In this document: positions 12,301 to 23,754 of the stretch, one piece after another | Layout: each line of letters begins with the position of its first letter | Numbering within the stretch: the stretch's first letter is position 1 | The notes under the pieces: model-generated | The model's input: only the letters and a program-made list of their open reading frames with translations | The model's database searches: none | Told to the model about the DNA's origin: nothing | Program-made: the position numbers and the translations under genes | From: Trichopria drosophilae | Taxonomy: Eukaryota > Arthropoda > Insecta > Hymenoptera > Diapriidae | Reading direction: 5' to 3' | Length of the DNA: 64,000 nt | NCBI GenBank assembly: GCA_030407085.1 | Contig: CM059587.1 | Span: 32,461,001 to 32,525,000, forward strand

Positions 12301-14696
12301 ATGCTATGCTTTGAATTGCAAATTTTAATGGACTATGAGCTACATACGGGACATTCCACATCAACTGATTACACCCGCAAATCACATGCGCGAGTTCCAC
12401 GGTTTTCAAAAACATAACTTTTATCTGTCAATTAAAAAATTTGTAACCACTAGTTTTTTTCGTGGCATTTTTACTATAACTTAAAATTTACCCAGCGTTT
12501 TTCCAATAAAAAAATTTTATTTCGTTTTTTGTAAGATGAGTATTTTTAATATTTTTGTAATTAAGGTTAAAAGAAAGCTGTTTTCTTGGGTTTTAACCCA
12601 AACAACACTGTCCGTCCCGGGATGTCCTGCGTGTAGCTCCTGTGGACGTCCTGAGGCGGGCTTGTGTTGTTTGGGAAGCTCGTTAAAGAAAAATTTGGGA
12701 TTCACTATAGAACGTTGTAACCCATAATCTCCAGAAACCAAGAGTGTTCATCTCATATTCGAGCTTCAGTACTGAATCGAAAAATGTATCATAACGAAAT
12801 CAACTTTTCGAGTCCCTCTGTTAAAATTGCGTTTCCAGGATTCGGAGAGCAATATAGCGGATGTAATGTGAAAAAATACCGAAAAATTTGAAACATTTCT
12901 TTTTTATTCATTTTTCCGAACTCATGACGCTTATGAATGTCTTTCAAACTATGAATAAAGATGAACAAAATAGCTGTGGTTCACAAAAAAATGTTGGCTT
13001 TGGGCTTTGTATAGCTTTCTAAAAATGGCGGGAACGTGTGCGAATGTCGATAAATACTTGTTTTTGTGAGTAATTGTACATAAACGTTAAACGATTGTTT
13101 ACCGCTAACGTGCAAAATTTTGTTTGATTAAAAATCTCCAGCCATATTCCATTGCATTTGACGATCTCAATAATTACGTATATGGCGGCCGTGAAACGAT
13201 GAAAATAACGAGATATCTCGTCAATACAATGTATGTGTATATTTATGTTAGCCCGTCTTTCCATATTTTATGCTGAATTGAATTATAATTCAGTTATAGG
13301 TCTTGAAAATTCAAAATAGAATAAGTTTTTTTTCTAGTCGAAACTATAGTGTAAATCCTGGTCGACGTTTCTCTAATTATCTACATCCTTTTCTGCTATT
13401 TTGCAATATTTAGATCGAACGTCTATCATAATAGATCAGAAGAACTTTCTTAGTCAATTGAACTTAGTTTTAAGTTTAATGATTACAAGAACATAGTAAA
13501 AATATATATAAGTACGAAATCAGTTTCCATCTAATCTTAACAAACGTGAAAAACACATAAGGTATTGAAAGTCAATATTTCTTGTGTAGGTCCATAAAAT
13601 AAGTACAAGCACACTTCACGGTAATAGAAAACTAATTCAAGAATATCATTCGAATTTAGTTAAAAACTTATAAATAAAGCATATCTAAATTTGCAGTGAG
13701 AATACTATTCATTTCAGCAGCACGATCGTAAGTTAGTTTGAAAAATTACTGTAATAAATGAATATGTCTCTTAAGGAGTTTTTCAACTTCACCACTACTC
13801 TTGAATTTCTCAGAGTTGACGTTGATGTTCGTCAAACGTTGTGAGAGAATAGCTAGTTGCGCAGAAAAATGGCAACCCAATGTCGCTAACAATGCAGCTG
13901 TTGCACTCTGAGCAACGTTGATCAATATTGTAAAAGGATATTGTGAAATGTATGTCAACGCATAAGTTTGTGTGTCGTTGATCTCAAAGTACACATGAAA
14001 CCGATAAGGGAGCAACTCAGTGAATGTTATGTTTCCCAGATTTTCTGAAAATGATGAAGATTTAATCAGTAAAAATACTACCAACATGCTCTTTAATAAT
14101 ATCAACTGGATCCTAATGAAAACTATAATTTTATTTTTAGTCAAGCTTAACTAAACTTTGCTGTTAAGCGAATATTTCAAAGGTAGAATCCAGATGGTAT
14201 CAAGGATTAAAGGAACGATAGAATATAAAAATTCATATTACTTACCCATGTCCATAAAAGCAAAAAGCGGCACCATGTAAAATGTATTGGCGATGAAGAA
14301 TGAAGATGCGCATACCGCCACATAAACACCTTTCGAATGTTTTGTAAAACTGGAGATTATTTTAATTTCTTCCTCACTTTCATAAAGATGTACATTTAAC
14401 TCGTTCATAGCTTCCTTGATGAGTTGACCAAGTCGTCGATTATTGATCCGTAAAACCGTGAACATTGTTAAAATTTGTGTAAAAGGAAGAGTTTCCGTCA
14501 AATTTCGAATAAGCAAAGCGAGATTACTCATCGAGAGGAATAAATTGATATACTGAAGAAGCATATGATATAAGTAATTAAGCAGATGAAACCCATACAC
14601 CCAGTCATTTTGTTCGGCAGGCCACAGGCCCAAAGGCAGCAGCAGCACCCTGTTCCATTTGTGGATCTTGGCATTGGCTTCCAACTCTGCCTTGCA
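9375..14696 (-). CDS. Odorant receptor OR-A, six coding exons
   Basis: Insect odorant receptors are membrane proteins that form ligand-gated channels with Orco in sensory neurons. Exons on the minus strand, all with GT-AG borders and matching phases: 14246-14696, 13750-14044, 10321-10420, 10128-10241, 9507-9662 and 9375-9425. Joined they give about 388 residues, the normal family length. The protein reads KIHKWNRVLLLPLGLWP near the N-terminus, then several hydrophobic segments. The conserved C-terminal half includes SSLRLCITGYQLL and LFGLARAQKPLFMTAGKFG and ends MMKTALGYLSLLRQFL. The first exon opens at an acceptor (TTATTAG, then TGC), so the start lies upstream; a 15-base exon at 14912-14926 (ATGGAGACTGAAAAA before GTATAA) would fit in phase but is a guess. 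Intron 2 is 3.3 kb and filled with transposons. No frame break is seen. Confidence 0.88.
11001..12232. mobile_element. Terminal-inverted-repeat element inside an OR-A intron
   Basis: The left end AGGGGAGGTCGGGATATTC is mirrored at the right by AATACCCCGACCTCCCCT. Near both ends the phrase GGGGTATTATTGGACA (or its complement) is repeated: at about 11207-11222 on the left, and twice between 12180 and 12222 on the right. The element is about 1.23 kb, has no transposase frame and is non-autonomous. It carries a SINE (11487-11895) inserted into it. Confidence 0.75.
11487..11895 (+). mobile_element. tRNA-derived SINE
   Basis: The head GGGATGGTTAAGTGGTTAGC (A-box type) and, about 35 bases on, GAGTTCGAATCCCCGC (B-box type) are the two internal RNA polymerase III promoter elements of a tRNA-like gene. 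The tRNA part is followed by a body of over 300 bp that is richer in GC than the surroundings and ends in CAAAGTCATTAAAACAGG. A tRNA head, unrelated body and short tail are the layout of a SINE, not of a functional tRNA. The target duplication is not clear. Confidence 0.75.
12597..12675. repeat. Small hairpin CCCAAACAACAC / GTGTTGTTTGGG
   Basis: Twelve bases at each end are exactly complementary, and the GC-rich interior (GTCCGTCCCGGGATGTCC and GGACGTCCTGAGGCGGGC) is partly self-complementary. Probably the remnant of a short inverted-repeat element in the same OR-A intron. Confidence 0.5.
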
Positions 14697-14929
14697 CTAA
14701 TAATTTTTTTTATAACGTTAGTTTCAAATTTTAAACTTCATTCTACATTGGATATGATGTGTGTAATAGTCATAAAGTTAGTTTACTGTCGTCAAAAGGG
14801 AGAAAAGTTGTAATACGATTTCATATCATTATTATAAGTTAACAAAAAAATAAGCATTAATTTACTCCCTGTTGCTTTCGCAAGAAGTATCGTGTAAATA
14901 AAGTTTTATACTTTTTCAGTCTCCATTTT

Positions 14930-16564
14930 CCATCCGTTAATGGCAAGAGAAGCTACTTCTGCATATTCTTATGGATACTAAACTGAATTTAAAACAGCGA
15001 CTACACTCGGGAAAACTTTAAAGAAGTTAAATCGTTTCTTCAAAAGGCATTAGCGGCGTATTAGTTATGCATGCGCTTTTCTTCCATGATTGCCTTTTTT
15101 GCGTAATTAAGCTTTCTTAACGCATGCGTATAACTTAAAGCTTCCTGAACTACTGGAGCTTGACATGTAGGGGTGCTCAGTATTATTTGCTTCTTTCTCG
15201 TTAATAATTTTCGTACGTGCAGCTAAGGCTTTTGGTAAGTATTTTTATTTTCTACATACATAACTATCGTTTTTATATAAGAAAATAATAAACAAGTATA
15301 TGTGCATTAAATACTATAATTTATTAATTCAATTATTGAAATATTTATTCATTTTGATTAGGACACCCTAAATTCAACTACCTGATATCACTGGAGTACC
15401 CAAAATCATGGGATTAACAGTTATCTTTCAAGTACCAAAATTCTTATTCAAGAGACCTTTACTAGGAAGCCCTACATTTTACAAGTGATTATAAAGCAAT
15501 GAATTTAAATATACTCTTCAAAATTTCACTTAACACGCTATATATTATTAGAGTGACGCAATAAATTAAACGTTATTTCAGCATGCTGCTCCATATTTAG
15601 CACCGTGTTTTTAGTGTCTAACGACCTATAGCATCCCGGTAAATTGGCAGGAATAATAAGTAACAAAATAGAATTTCATGTCGCCTTTTATGTATAATAC
15701 ATCTTGTACATTATTTATTGAGTGACACACAACTCCTATCGCTTATTGGAAGTGATGTAACTCATGAGATTAAGCAGAGGTTTAGAACTAGATCAAAATG
15801 AATTTCTACAATGGAAACAACCAGGGATGCAAACTGCACTAAATAAACACTTTGGTATCTTTGCACCAAAAAACGGCCTTAACAATATTAGTATAGTACC
15901 GCTTCTTCCGTGTATTTCTCTACAATATTTAAATAAAAAAGAAGTGGACGAATGGCGAACGCTTTACGCAGCAAATATGATGGTGTCCATTCGACTCTGC
16001 TTCAAGACATGCGTCAGGTTGCAAAAAACGCTTGTTTTTTCGCATTTTCGGTTGTTTGTCAGTTCTTCGACAAAAAGGAAGGAGTCACGTACTGGATAGA
16101 TGAAAAGGCATTTTTCTTTGATTTCTGAACTTGAAAAACTTTTAACGCGTTTTTCTTGAAACGAATTTTTTTGCACCTGGTGCAGGTGTTTTCTAAAAAC
16201 GGTAGAGCGTATCCACTTGAAAATCAATACAATATTTACCACTATCATGGCTAGTGCCCGTAGCTCAAAGTTGTTGACAACTTGTTTCTAATCTATAAGT
16301 TCGCATTTATTTACGGCGTAGAAAAGTGTACTTGTATTTTCATGAAAATCGCCGCAATTTTGTCGCGATGGATAGTCTTTTTTCACGATCTGCTTTAGAT
16401 CGCCAAGAGAGCTGGAATCACCAGCGCTAGCATGCAACAGTTTTATGTTCGAACTTTATTTTATAAGTGAATAAATAAATCTTTTTCATCATAAAACGAA
16501 GGAAGATGCCCACGAATAATGGTGATTATCGCCCTCGAACCTCCCAAACTGACAAATTCGGGTA
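14930..16564. other. Intergenic, upstream of OR-A
   Basis: No host gene is recognised. An open frame of 111 residues with an ATG start at 15764-16099 (plus strand) has no family features that I know. The region up to about 15250 would contain the promoter of OR-A, but no motif stands out. Confidence 0.4.
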
Positions 16565-16857
16565 GAGTATGATGAGAACTAACACCTAATAGAAAATTTG
16601 AATGTTTTATCATCTGGGAAAGTTTAAAAAAACGTTGTTAAAGTCGCGAATCAAACATAGAAAAAAGGTGGATTCTAAGTAGTAACAGTCCGCAGCTACT
16701 GCCAACAACCCACAGTGTGGCCTATTACTACTGAAATTACTGCATTTTCTCGTGTATTTCCGCAGATTTAAATCCGCAGATTTAACGGAGTTTTTTAACC
16801 TTTCCCACATTATAAAACAATTGAGTTTGCCATTAAATGTTAGTTCTCATCATACTC
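16565..16857. mobile_element. MITE with TA target duplication
   Basis: GAGTATGATGAGAACTAAC at the left end is mirrored by GTTAGTTCTCATCATACTC at the right end, each bounded by TA (16563-16564 and 16858-16859). The length is about 293 bp and there is no coding frame. TA duplication fits the Tc1/mariner group, though the ends are not ones I recognise. Confidence 0.7.
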
Positions 16858-16859
16858 TA

Positions 16860-18757
16860 ACCAAATTTGTTAGTTTCGAAGGTTCCATCTTGGAGGCAGA
16901 AATCACCTATACTTGTATCCTATTGGGGAATTTTCCCTTCATAATAAAATTTCTTCGATTATATGCAATAGTTTCCAGGAAACAAAAATTATATAATAAT
17001 ATGCTTTTTTGGACGTTCATATTAGAATGCCCCATTAAACTACCTGTGAATAGATTATAATAGTTGTTCCTCGAAATCGTTTTTTGCACGTCACCTGCTG
17101 GATGCAAATTTCTTTGTAAGCCTGCAAAGACTTAGCGAATCGTGTATTTGTTTGATCTGGGAACAAATCAATTTCAAGGATTGATTCAGATTCATTCATT
17201 TCATGTCATTATGAACTCATATTCAGAAAACTCAGAATGTGGGACATCTGATTTCTTTCATAAATCATTCTTAACTCTTTTATATTTTGATGTCTGGGTA
17301 AGAACAAATAATGTGGATTTCCATCGTGCGCAATTTAATATGCCTGTTACGCTTCTAACATTGAAGAACTAAAAACAGATAACCGTCCGAGACAGTGCCA
17401 TAAAACCCCTCTTCCCGTCAGTATCAGCATCTGAAAAATTGAAAACTTCAAGAAAGAAGAAAAGTGCAATATTTATTCAATATTCACTATGCACTTTTAT
17501 CGGTTTAGAACACAACGGAACTAATGGAAAAATTTAATCGAGAAGCGATGGAAATGCATTTTTATACCGATAGAAAAATTAGAAATTGTCGATTTCCTGA
17601 TAGAAAAATACCACCGAAATTTTCCTAAAATCGCTGAACAACACAGGTTTAGATTTTTACTGCATCTCTGGTCTAGAACCTCTGAAGATTCCCCAGTCAT
17701 ATTTGAGGTAAATTCAGACTTTTAACGACTCGCTAGCCGTGTTTGAGATCAACAATTTTTAAAATGTAAATTACCCTTTAACGACTACCCGGTCAGCGCG
17801 AGGTCATAAGATTTTATCCTAAGAAATAAATAGAGAGTGTAGGTAACGTAACAAATAAATATTTATGATTTTTAAAACTACTTTTGGTTGTTTTCAATTA
17901 ATGGGTTGCAAACGAGAGAAGCCAATATATCATTAAAAGACAAATTAATCTACAACCTTCTTCCGTGTAACGATTTGAGGTTCTCTCTGATTAAATAAAG
18001 AGTTAGAAAAATAATGAGAATGTTTGTTTAGATTTAGTGTGGGTGATTAAGATGGTGAATGCTTTTCGTGGGATGGAGTATTGGTAGCCACAAATTGTGG
18101 TTTTCAATGATTGGACCTTTACACCCAGCGATCTTAGTAATGGCGGGGGCCGTACCGTTATATCTTGGGATCAAGAAATGCCAGTATAAGGTAAGGAAGA
18201 AAGTCAGGTTCAAACTGGAAGAGATTACATGATTGCATCAATGTTTTATGCAATATAAAAGAACTAACTATTCGAATCATCCTGCACCTACTAGATACTT
18301 TGTAATTTATGTGTAACGAGACGAAGGCGCGGAAGTGACCCAGGCGTTAGAACATATATCTGAAATGGAAGTGCCATTATTAAGTACTATTTTAAAATGG
18401 TTCCAATAATTACATGAGCTTTTTATGATCAATCTAAGTTATTGTCAGACTAATGTTATCAATATTTAACTATTATTATATTTTTCAGTCCATTTTAATA
18501 ATAAGTGATCAGTACGTGTTCTGAGCGAGGATTAGTGAGTGATAATAGAAAGCTAGTCAACATTATTTTATTCAATGCAATTACGTTACTGCCATATACA
18601 GTCGACAGAGCTTATATTAATATAAGCAATGACAAAATTTCTTTCCATGGGAGAAAATTAAACTTATTTTGTAAATAACATCAGCATAACTTAATGTCAT
18701 AAATCAGTAAAAATTCTTTAATTTATTATGAAATTGCGTTATAAATTTATTATTAAT
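16860..18757. other. Intergenic, nothing recognised
   Basis: Short open frames only (for example 17142-17372, plus). None resembles a known family or carries usable splice sites leading to a longer product. Confidence 0.4.
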
Positions 18758-20799
18758 TTATTGCGATTTGCATTTTTTGCGTTTAGTAGTTAATGTTTCA
18801 GTCTCTTCAATTTCTATATGACTGAGATAAGATATATCGGAACTATGCCCGTAACTTTTGTTATCAGCCTCTTCTTCTTCTTCGACTTGCTCGTAACCTG
18901 TCGGTATCACAAAAGGGAACTCGCCCATTGACGATCCGTCCTAAGTCAAATAAATAGTATATGAGTACCGTTGTATACATCGATGTAAAAAGTATATATT
19001 ACCTGTTGAGCCATCCAAGCTCTTTGTGCTAAAGCTGCTTTTTCACATTCTTCTAATCTTGCATCCCGTTCTTGACAGTACTATTAGAAAATTGTTAGGT
19101 TATTATTAATTTAATTATAAATGTCACGAAATCTCTTTCAACATCAATTTTTAAATTGAATACTATTAATATGTTATTGTACATATATCTACCATCCAAC
19201 TTCAAGCACTAGTGATGATAAATAAATTTAAATTAATTTTTCTTTTCCAACATGGAGAAAACGAGTTGATTGAATGTTTGTTGGTTGGAAGAAACTAGTA
19301 TATTGGTTAAATTGGATCTCAGCGTACTGAGCAAATTAGTAGGCTCAATAAATTTACTGACTACCTCAAACAAATTATTCTCTCTCTAAGCTTCGGACAC
19401 TTTCAGATTAAAAAAATGGCTTTGGTCCAATTTTTAATGTAAAACTTAAAGTGTAACATTTACAGTACTTTAGCAAATGGGATAAGATTTAAATATGACA
19501 CTAGTACTCACTTTATAATGCAACAACCAATTAGCAAGATATTCAACTGGATCGAAAGGTTTTTTTAGAATTATTTCGCGTATAGCTGTGGGTAGAAGAT
19601 GTCCAAAGTGTTCCCGTAAATAGTCACTTTCTGTTGGAACTTTCACATTTGCTGCTGACAAAGAGGCTGAAAACATTTGTAGATGTTTAAATATGTGAAA
19701 ATTTACGTATGACTTTATAAATGCAACTAGGACTTGACAATATATTAAGTCTCTATTTAGTTTGAATATTTAGGTTAGAAGTTGACCTTATGAACCGAAC
19801 AGCTTCACCTTTAAATACATATATTTATGATTATGTTTCATCGTTTTTTTACGGCTGTTTAATGTGTACTTTCAATTATGGGTACTATTAATGTTCTCTA
19901 TTTAATAATTTGTTAACATAAAAACAGTTGAACCAAGAATTGTATGAAATAGAAAAGCTGAAATAAATGTGTTAAAAAGCACTATTAATTATGTTTTCAA
20001 TGAAACTGCATTATCGACTGGGTTCAGTTTAGTAATTTAATATAATAACCTTTTAATTCCTGTAATTCATTCCACATTGCACCCAAGCATTGTAGATCAC
20101 GTTCATCGAAATCCATCGCACGTAAAATACTAAAATGTAAAATGTTTCTAAATTAAAAAAAAAAGAAATTAATTTTAAATTTAATAGGTTTTAGTCAAAT
20201 ATGATTCGATATTACAAGTAGTTTCTTTTTTAAATCCCTTTAAGGGGCTTATATGTACAGAAAAATAAAAATAATGTAGATTCTGCATATGACTATGCCA
20301 TTTCAATTTTATTTTTGAGTTTCTCAGTTTTGATCATATTTCATAAAATATGGCGTATACTCGAAAATGTATGCATATACTTCTACAAGACAGATTTAGC
20401 ATTAAAACTTATATTTAGTTTCTATTTAATTAAAATATTTTTATGGCGGTCGTTAAAATGTTACTTTATAAATTAACGCTGCTCTTATGACTATTATCTG
20501 TCCAATGAGTGCGACCATTTTTAATTAAATACATAAATTAACAATACCCAAATATTTCCTCTAGCAAGTGATCAAAACAACCGCTTGCCATTAAATACAT
20601 TCAAACCTTTTACAAACCTCACTACATCATCTGTCAGTCCATCAAAAATTAGCCGATTGATGAACTCATCGTCTATATCTTTCTCGCGGAGGAATTTCGT
20701 AATCATATCTTCCAGCTCTTCTTTACCTTTAACCTCAGAAACTTCCGAACTTTCATAGCTGACATTTTCCACACTTATATAGTCTATATCTTTTTCCAT
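18758..20799 (-). CDS. Dpy-30-domain protein, five exons, 225 residues
   Basis: Exons on the minus strand are 20618-20799, 20050-20129, 19512-19666, 19003-19080 and 18758-18940. Every junction is GT-AG, phases agree, and together they give 678 bases ending in TAA. The ATG at 20797-20799 opens the frame. Residues about 90-130 read YLREHFGHLLPTAIREII then LKKPFDPVEYLANWLL, the two-helix Dpy-30 dimerisation motif with its KPxDPxxYLAxxLL signature. Upstream is an acidic helical segment; downstream a charged segment (CQERDARLEECEKAALAQRA), an EEEEE run and a basic tail. In other proteins this motif docks onto amphipathic helices, as in the SET1/MLL histone methylase core or in axonemal proteins such as adenylate kinase 7 and DYDC. 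It is too long for DPY30 itself, so an axonemal or scaffold role is inferred. The 5' UTR may continue across an intron upstream. Confidence 0.8.
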
Positions 20800-20829
20800 A
20801 TTCGTGGTTTCTTCCTGCTACTGATAATC

Positions 20830-23754
20830 TAAAAATGTATTAATGTAATTGAGAACAAAGACACAAAAGTATTTTTGTCCTAATAGATCCAAACGTTGAT
20901 CGATGTAGGGTTATGGCGTATCGGAGTCAAAATTGAGAAAAAATGAACAATGAATTCTGAATATTGTTCAACAATTAAATACATAATTATACTTTTTTCT
21001 AATTTAAAAATATATTATGCAGCTACACTATTAGACATATTGTTAAAAGCTTTGTTTCTTGGTTACATTATCTAACAATTTTTCACGCTTAATGCGAGCA
21101 ATTCTACATTTTCGAAAAAGTTTTCCCTTACGCAACATATCGAACATCGATATTAAATCTCTCTGCTTTTCCTTACACTAGCATCGGCCTGATAACGTGT
21201 ATTTAGTATTTCTTTCTTCATATTGAAATCAAAAATTCAATCCAAAATAGCGATATGACGAAGACCAAAGTCGACAATATGACCATGGCGCGCTATTTAG
21301 CAATGAGCAATAATTTTATTCCTAATACTTGACAATTAAACTGTAGCAATTCAATAAAAGAAACATTAGAAAAATTTAAAGGAATGTGGACGTATCTCGG
21401 AAACCAACAAAACGAGATATTCGCTTTTAAAGGTTTATTCTGTCGATAAAATGACCAGAGAGACTCTATATTTTTATATACATTTTATGGAAAAAGGACA
21501 TTACTCGAGAAACGCTTTTGTTCCTTCTCACGCTTGATTTGTATATATTTAAATGTGTTTGCAATACTAGTAGTTGTTATCTTGAAAAGAAGAACAAAAA
21601 TATTTACTGATAAATACGCATGTTTTATTTAACCCTCCTTTCACGTTGTTAATTCTACTATTATTATACGTTACAATTACTTCTATTAACCATTGTTTTT
21701 TCTCTGCGTGTACAGTAGATATCAGAAAAATGTAACACCATAAGGAAATAAAAAATAATCAAAATTTAAACTCTTCGGATTCATTAGTATCCTTGCCTAC
21801 TCGTGAGTGAAGGAAATGGAATGGCAAAAAATTGTAAATAAAATAACTATTGAATTTGATACAACATTTAACATTTTTGTATTATACATATAAGACGATA
21901 GTTTATTTTTTCGAGAATGATATAGGCAAGATGAAAATTATACAGAATATTTCTTTTATGTTGCGTTATGTTCGGTTAACTGTTATAAATAAAATGAAGT
22001 AGAACCTGAAAAAAGTTTTTTGGATGCGGATTTTGTTAAATAACTCGGATTATATTGCACATATTACGTCAATGATCGACATATTTCCTTCGCTATTGTA
22101 GTATATTGAATGAGAATTAACGTTATCTTTATTGGCATTTAAAACTCTTTCTGTAATCTACAAATGCACGACAACAATATTCCAGCAATTATAACAATGC
22201 ATTCCAATTATTGTGGTTGACAAGTGAAAAGCATTTCCTTTTTTACACTAACGAGTTGCAGCGAACTATGGTAAGTCCCTTTGGTAAAGCAATGCAGGCT
22301 GTTCGTTCCATACGCATAACAATTCATTTTCTGCTTTCTGGACTAGATAATCAATTTTTGTATTGTTGTTTCTAACACAATATTTCATTATTCTCCAAAA
22401 AAGATTTTGAATTGCTACTTGATCATCTTGGTTGGACTCTTTCAATTCATAATTTTAAATTTGTGTGGTAAAGAAATTTAAGGTGGTGAATTTGTAAAGT
22501 TGTTGACGAGTTCCATAAAGTTTCAAAAAGGTTCATGTATTATCGGACATTATACGAAAGTATAAAAATAACTCTTGTGTTTCAATTTTAATTTCGGTGT
22601 AATTAAGTATAGTGGAATTCATATTTTCAAAATCAATTCTAGACTTTGTACCAATGTTCTGTTTATTTTCAATGTAATGTTTGACGCATCCTACTGTTGA
22701 ATCAGTGAAAAAGGCGCGGTTTGAATAGGCGATATACAGTGAAATGTAGTGATGTATCGATGATCAGTAAATTAATTGATGTCTGTTCGGAACTTCATGA
22801 ACGGGATCGGTAGATTTCGACTTGAACGACGAAAGAATTGACTTAGGAATTAGCGAATCTTTCAAAACGACAATGAAAATGTCGAGATATTCTGAACAGT
22901 TCTGGAAAGTTGAGAAAACTGTCCAGAAAAAATGCATTTACAGTTTATTGAATCTTCGGTTTCGGTTTACCATATTAAGTTACAGTTAATTTGGTCTTTG
23001 TCCCAACATTTACAAGATCAATAATAATTGATTTTTTTACTTGATAAATCATGCTTGTTAATCATAATTTCTTCCCAAAGATAATTAAATAATAATTAAT
23101 AATCTATAAAAAATTCAATTTTAATTAATCATTTTCTATGTAAGATATATCGCGGATTCTCTAAAATTCGCCCGAATCCATTATTTCTGAAAATGTTTAG
23201 ATAAAGTAACATGTAACATGACTCAATCAATTTTTCTCAGTTACTTCATATCTACTACGATAAAGGTAACGATAACGTTTTTAATTAAATATCTGTTTAC
23301 CCAGATTAAAAAATCGTATGGAAAACGTAATTCCACTAACTTTCCCACTCAGAATTCTAAGACTTTTGTTTACTTCTCACGAATAGCTTTTAAACTTTTA
23401 ATTTCCTTCCGAAGGGTTTGTTTTACTTTTAATAAAAAGGTAGAATTAAATATACATACCAGTTTTTAAATTCGTTTTGAAGCATTTGGTCACTATTTAC
23501 AAATACCATATCTGGTATTTGCACTCCAATATTTAAAAGCCTTTCTGCCTTTCCAATCCTTTTTCGTTAACTGGAGAAAACCTATAGTTAGTGTACAGTG
23601 ACCTACGTTGAAAAAGTAGTGATATTTTATGATATATCGTAAAAGGTAATCATCAATAACAATATTTAGGGATTCATTTTACATAATCGCATATAATATA
23701 AACACCACCCAATAACCTACATCAAACTAATTTACATTTTGTATTTGAGTTTAG
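20830..23754. other. Intergenic between the divergent Dpy-30 and SLC6 genes
   Basis: This holds the promoters of both divergent genes, but no motif is clear. Around 21190-21060 the minus strand has an open stretch reading LISMFDMLRKGKLFRKCRIA, preceded by TAG as a possible acceptor; it is too short to call. At 22267-22269 an ATG directly abuts GTAAGT, and could be a minimal first coding exon of the transporter downstream (phase 0 matches), but this is a guess. Confidence 0.4.

Noticed and set aside
13019..13264. An 81-residue minus-strand protein inside the OR-A intron
   Set aside because: No family features, and it sits in a transposon-filled intron.
14684..14684. A start codon for OR-A at 14684
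   Set aside because: The codon is TTG, and the frame stays open upstream to a TTATTAG acceptor, so this is an internal exon position.
21060..21215. A lysine- and arginine-rich exon on the minus strand
   Set aside because: The candidate acceptor has a poor pyrimidine tract, no second exon was found, and the segment is only about 40 codons.
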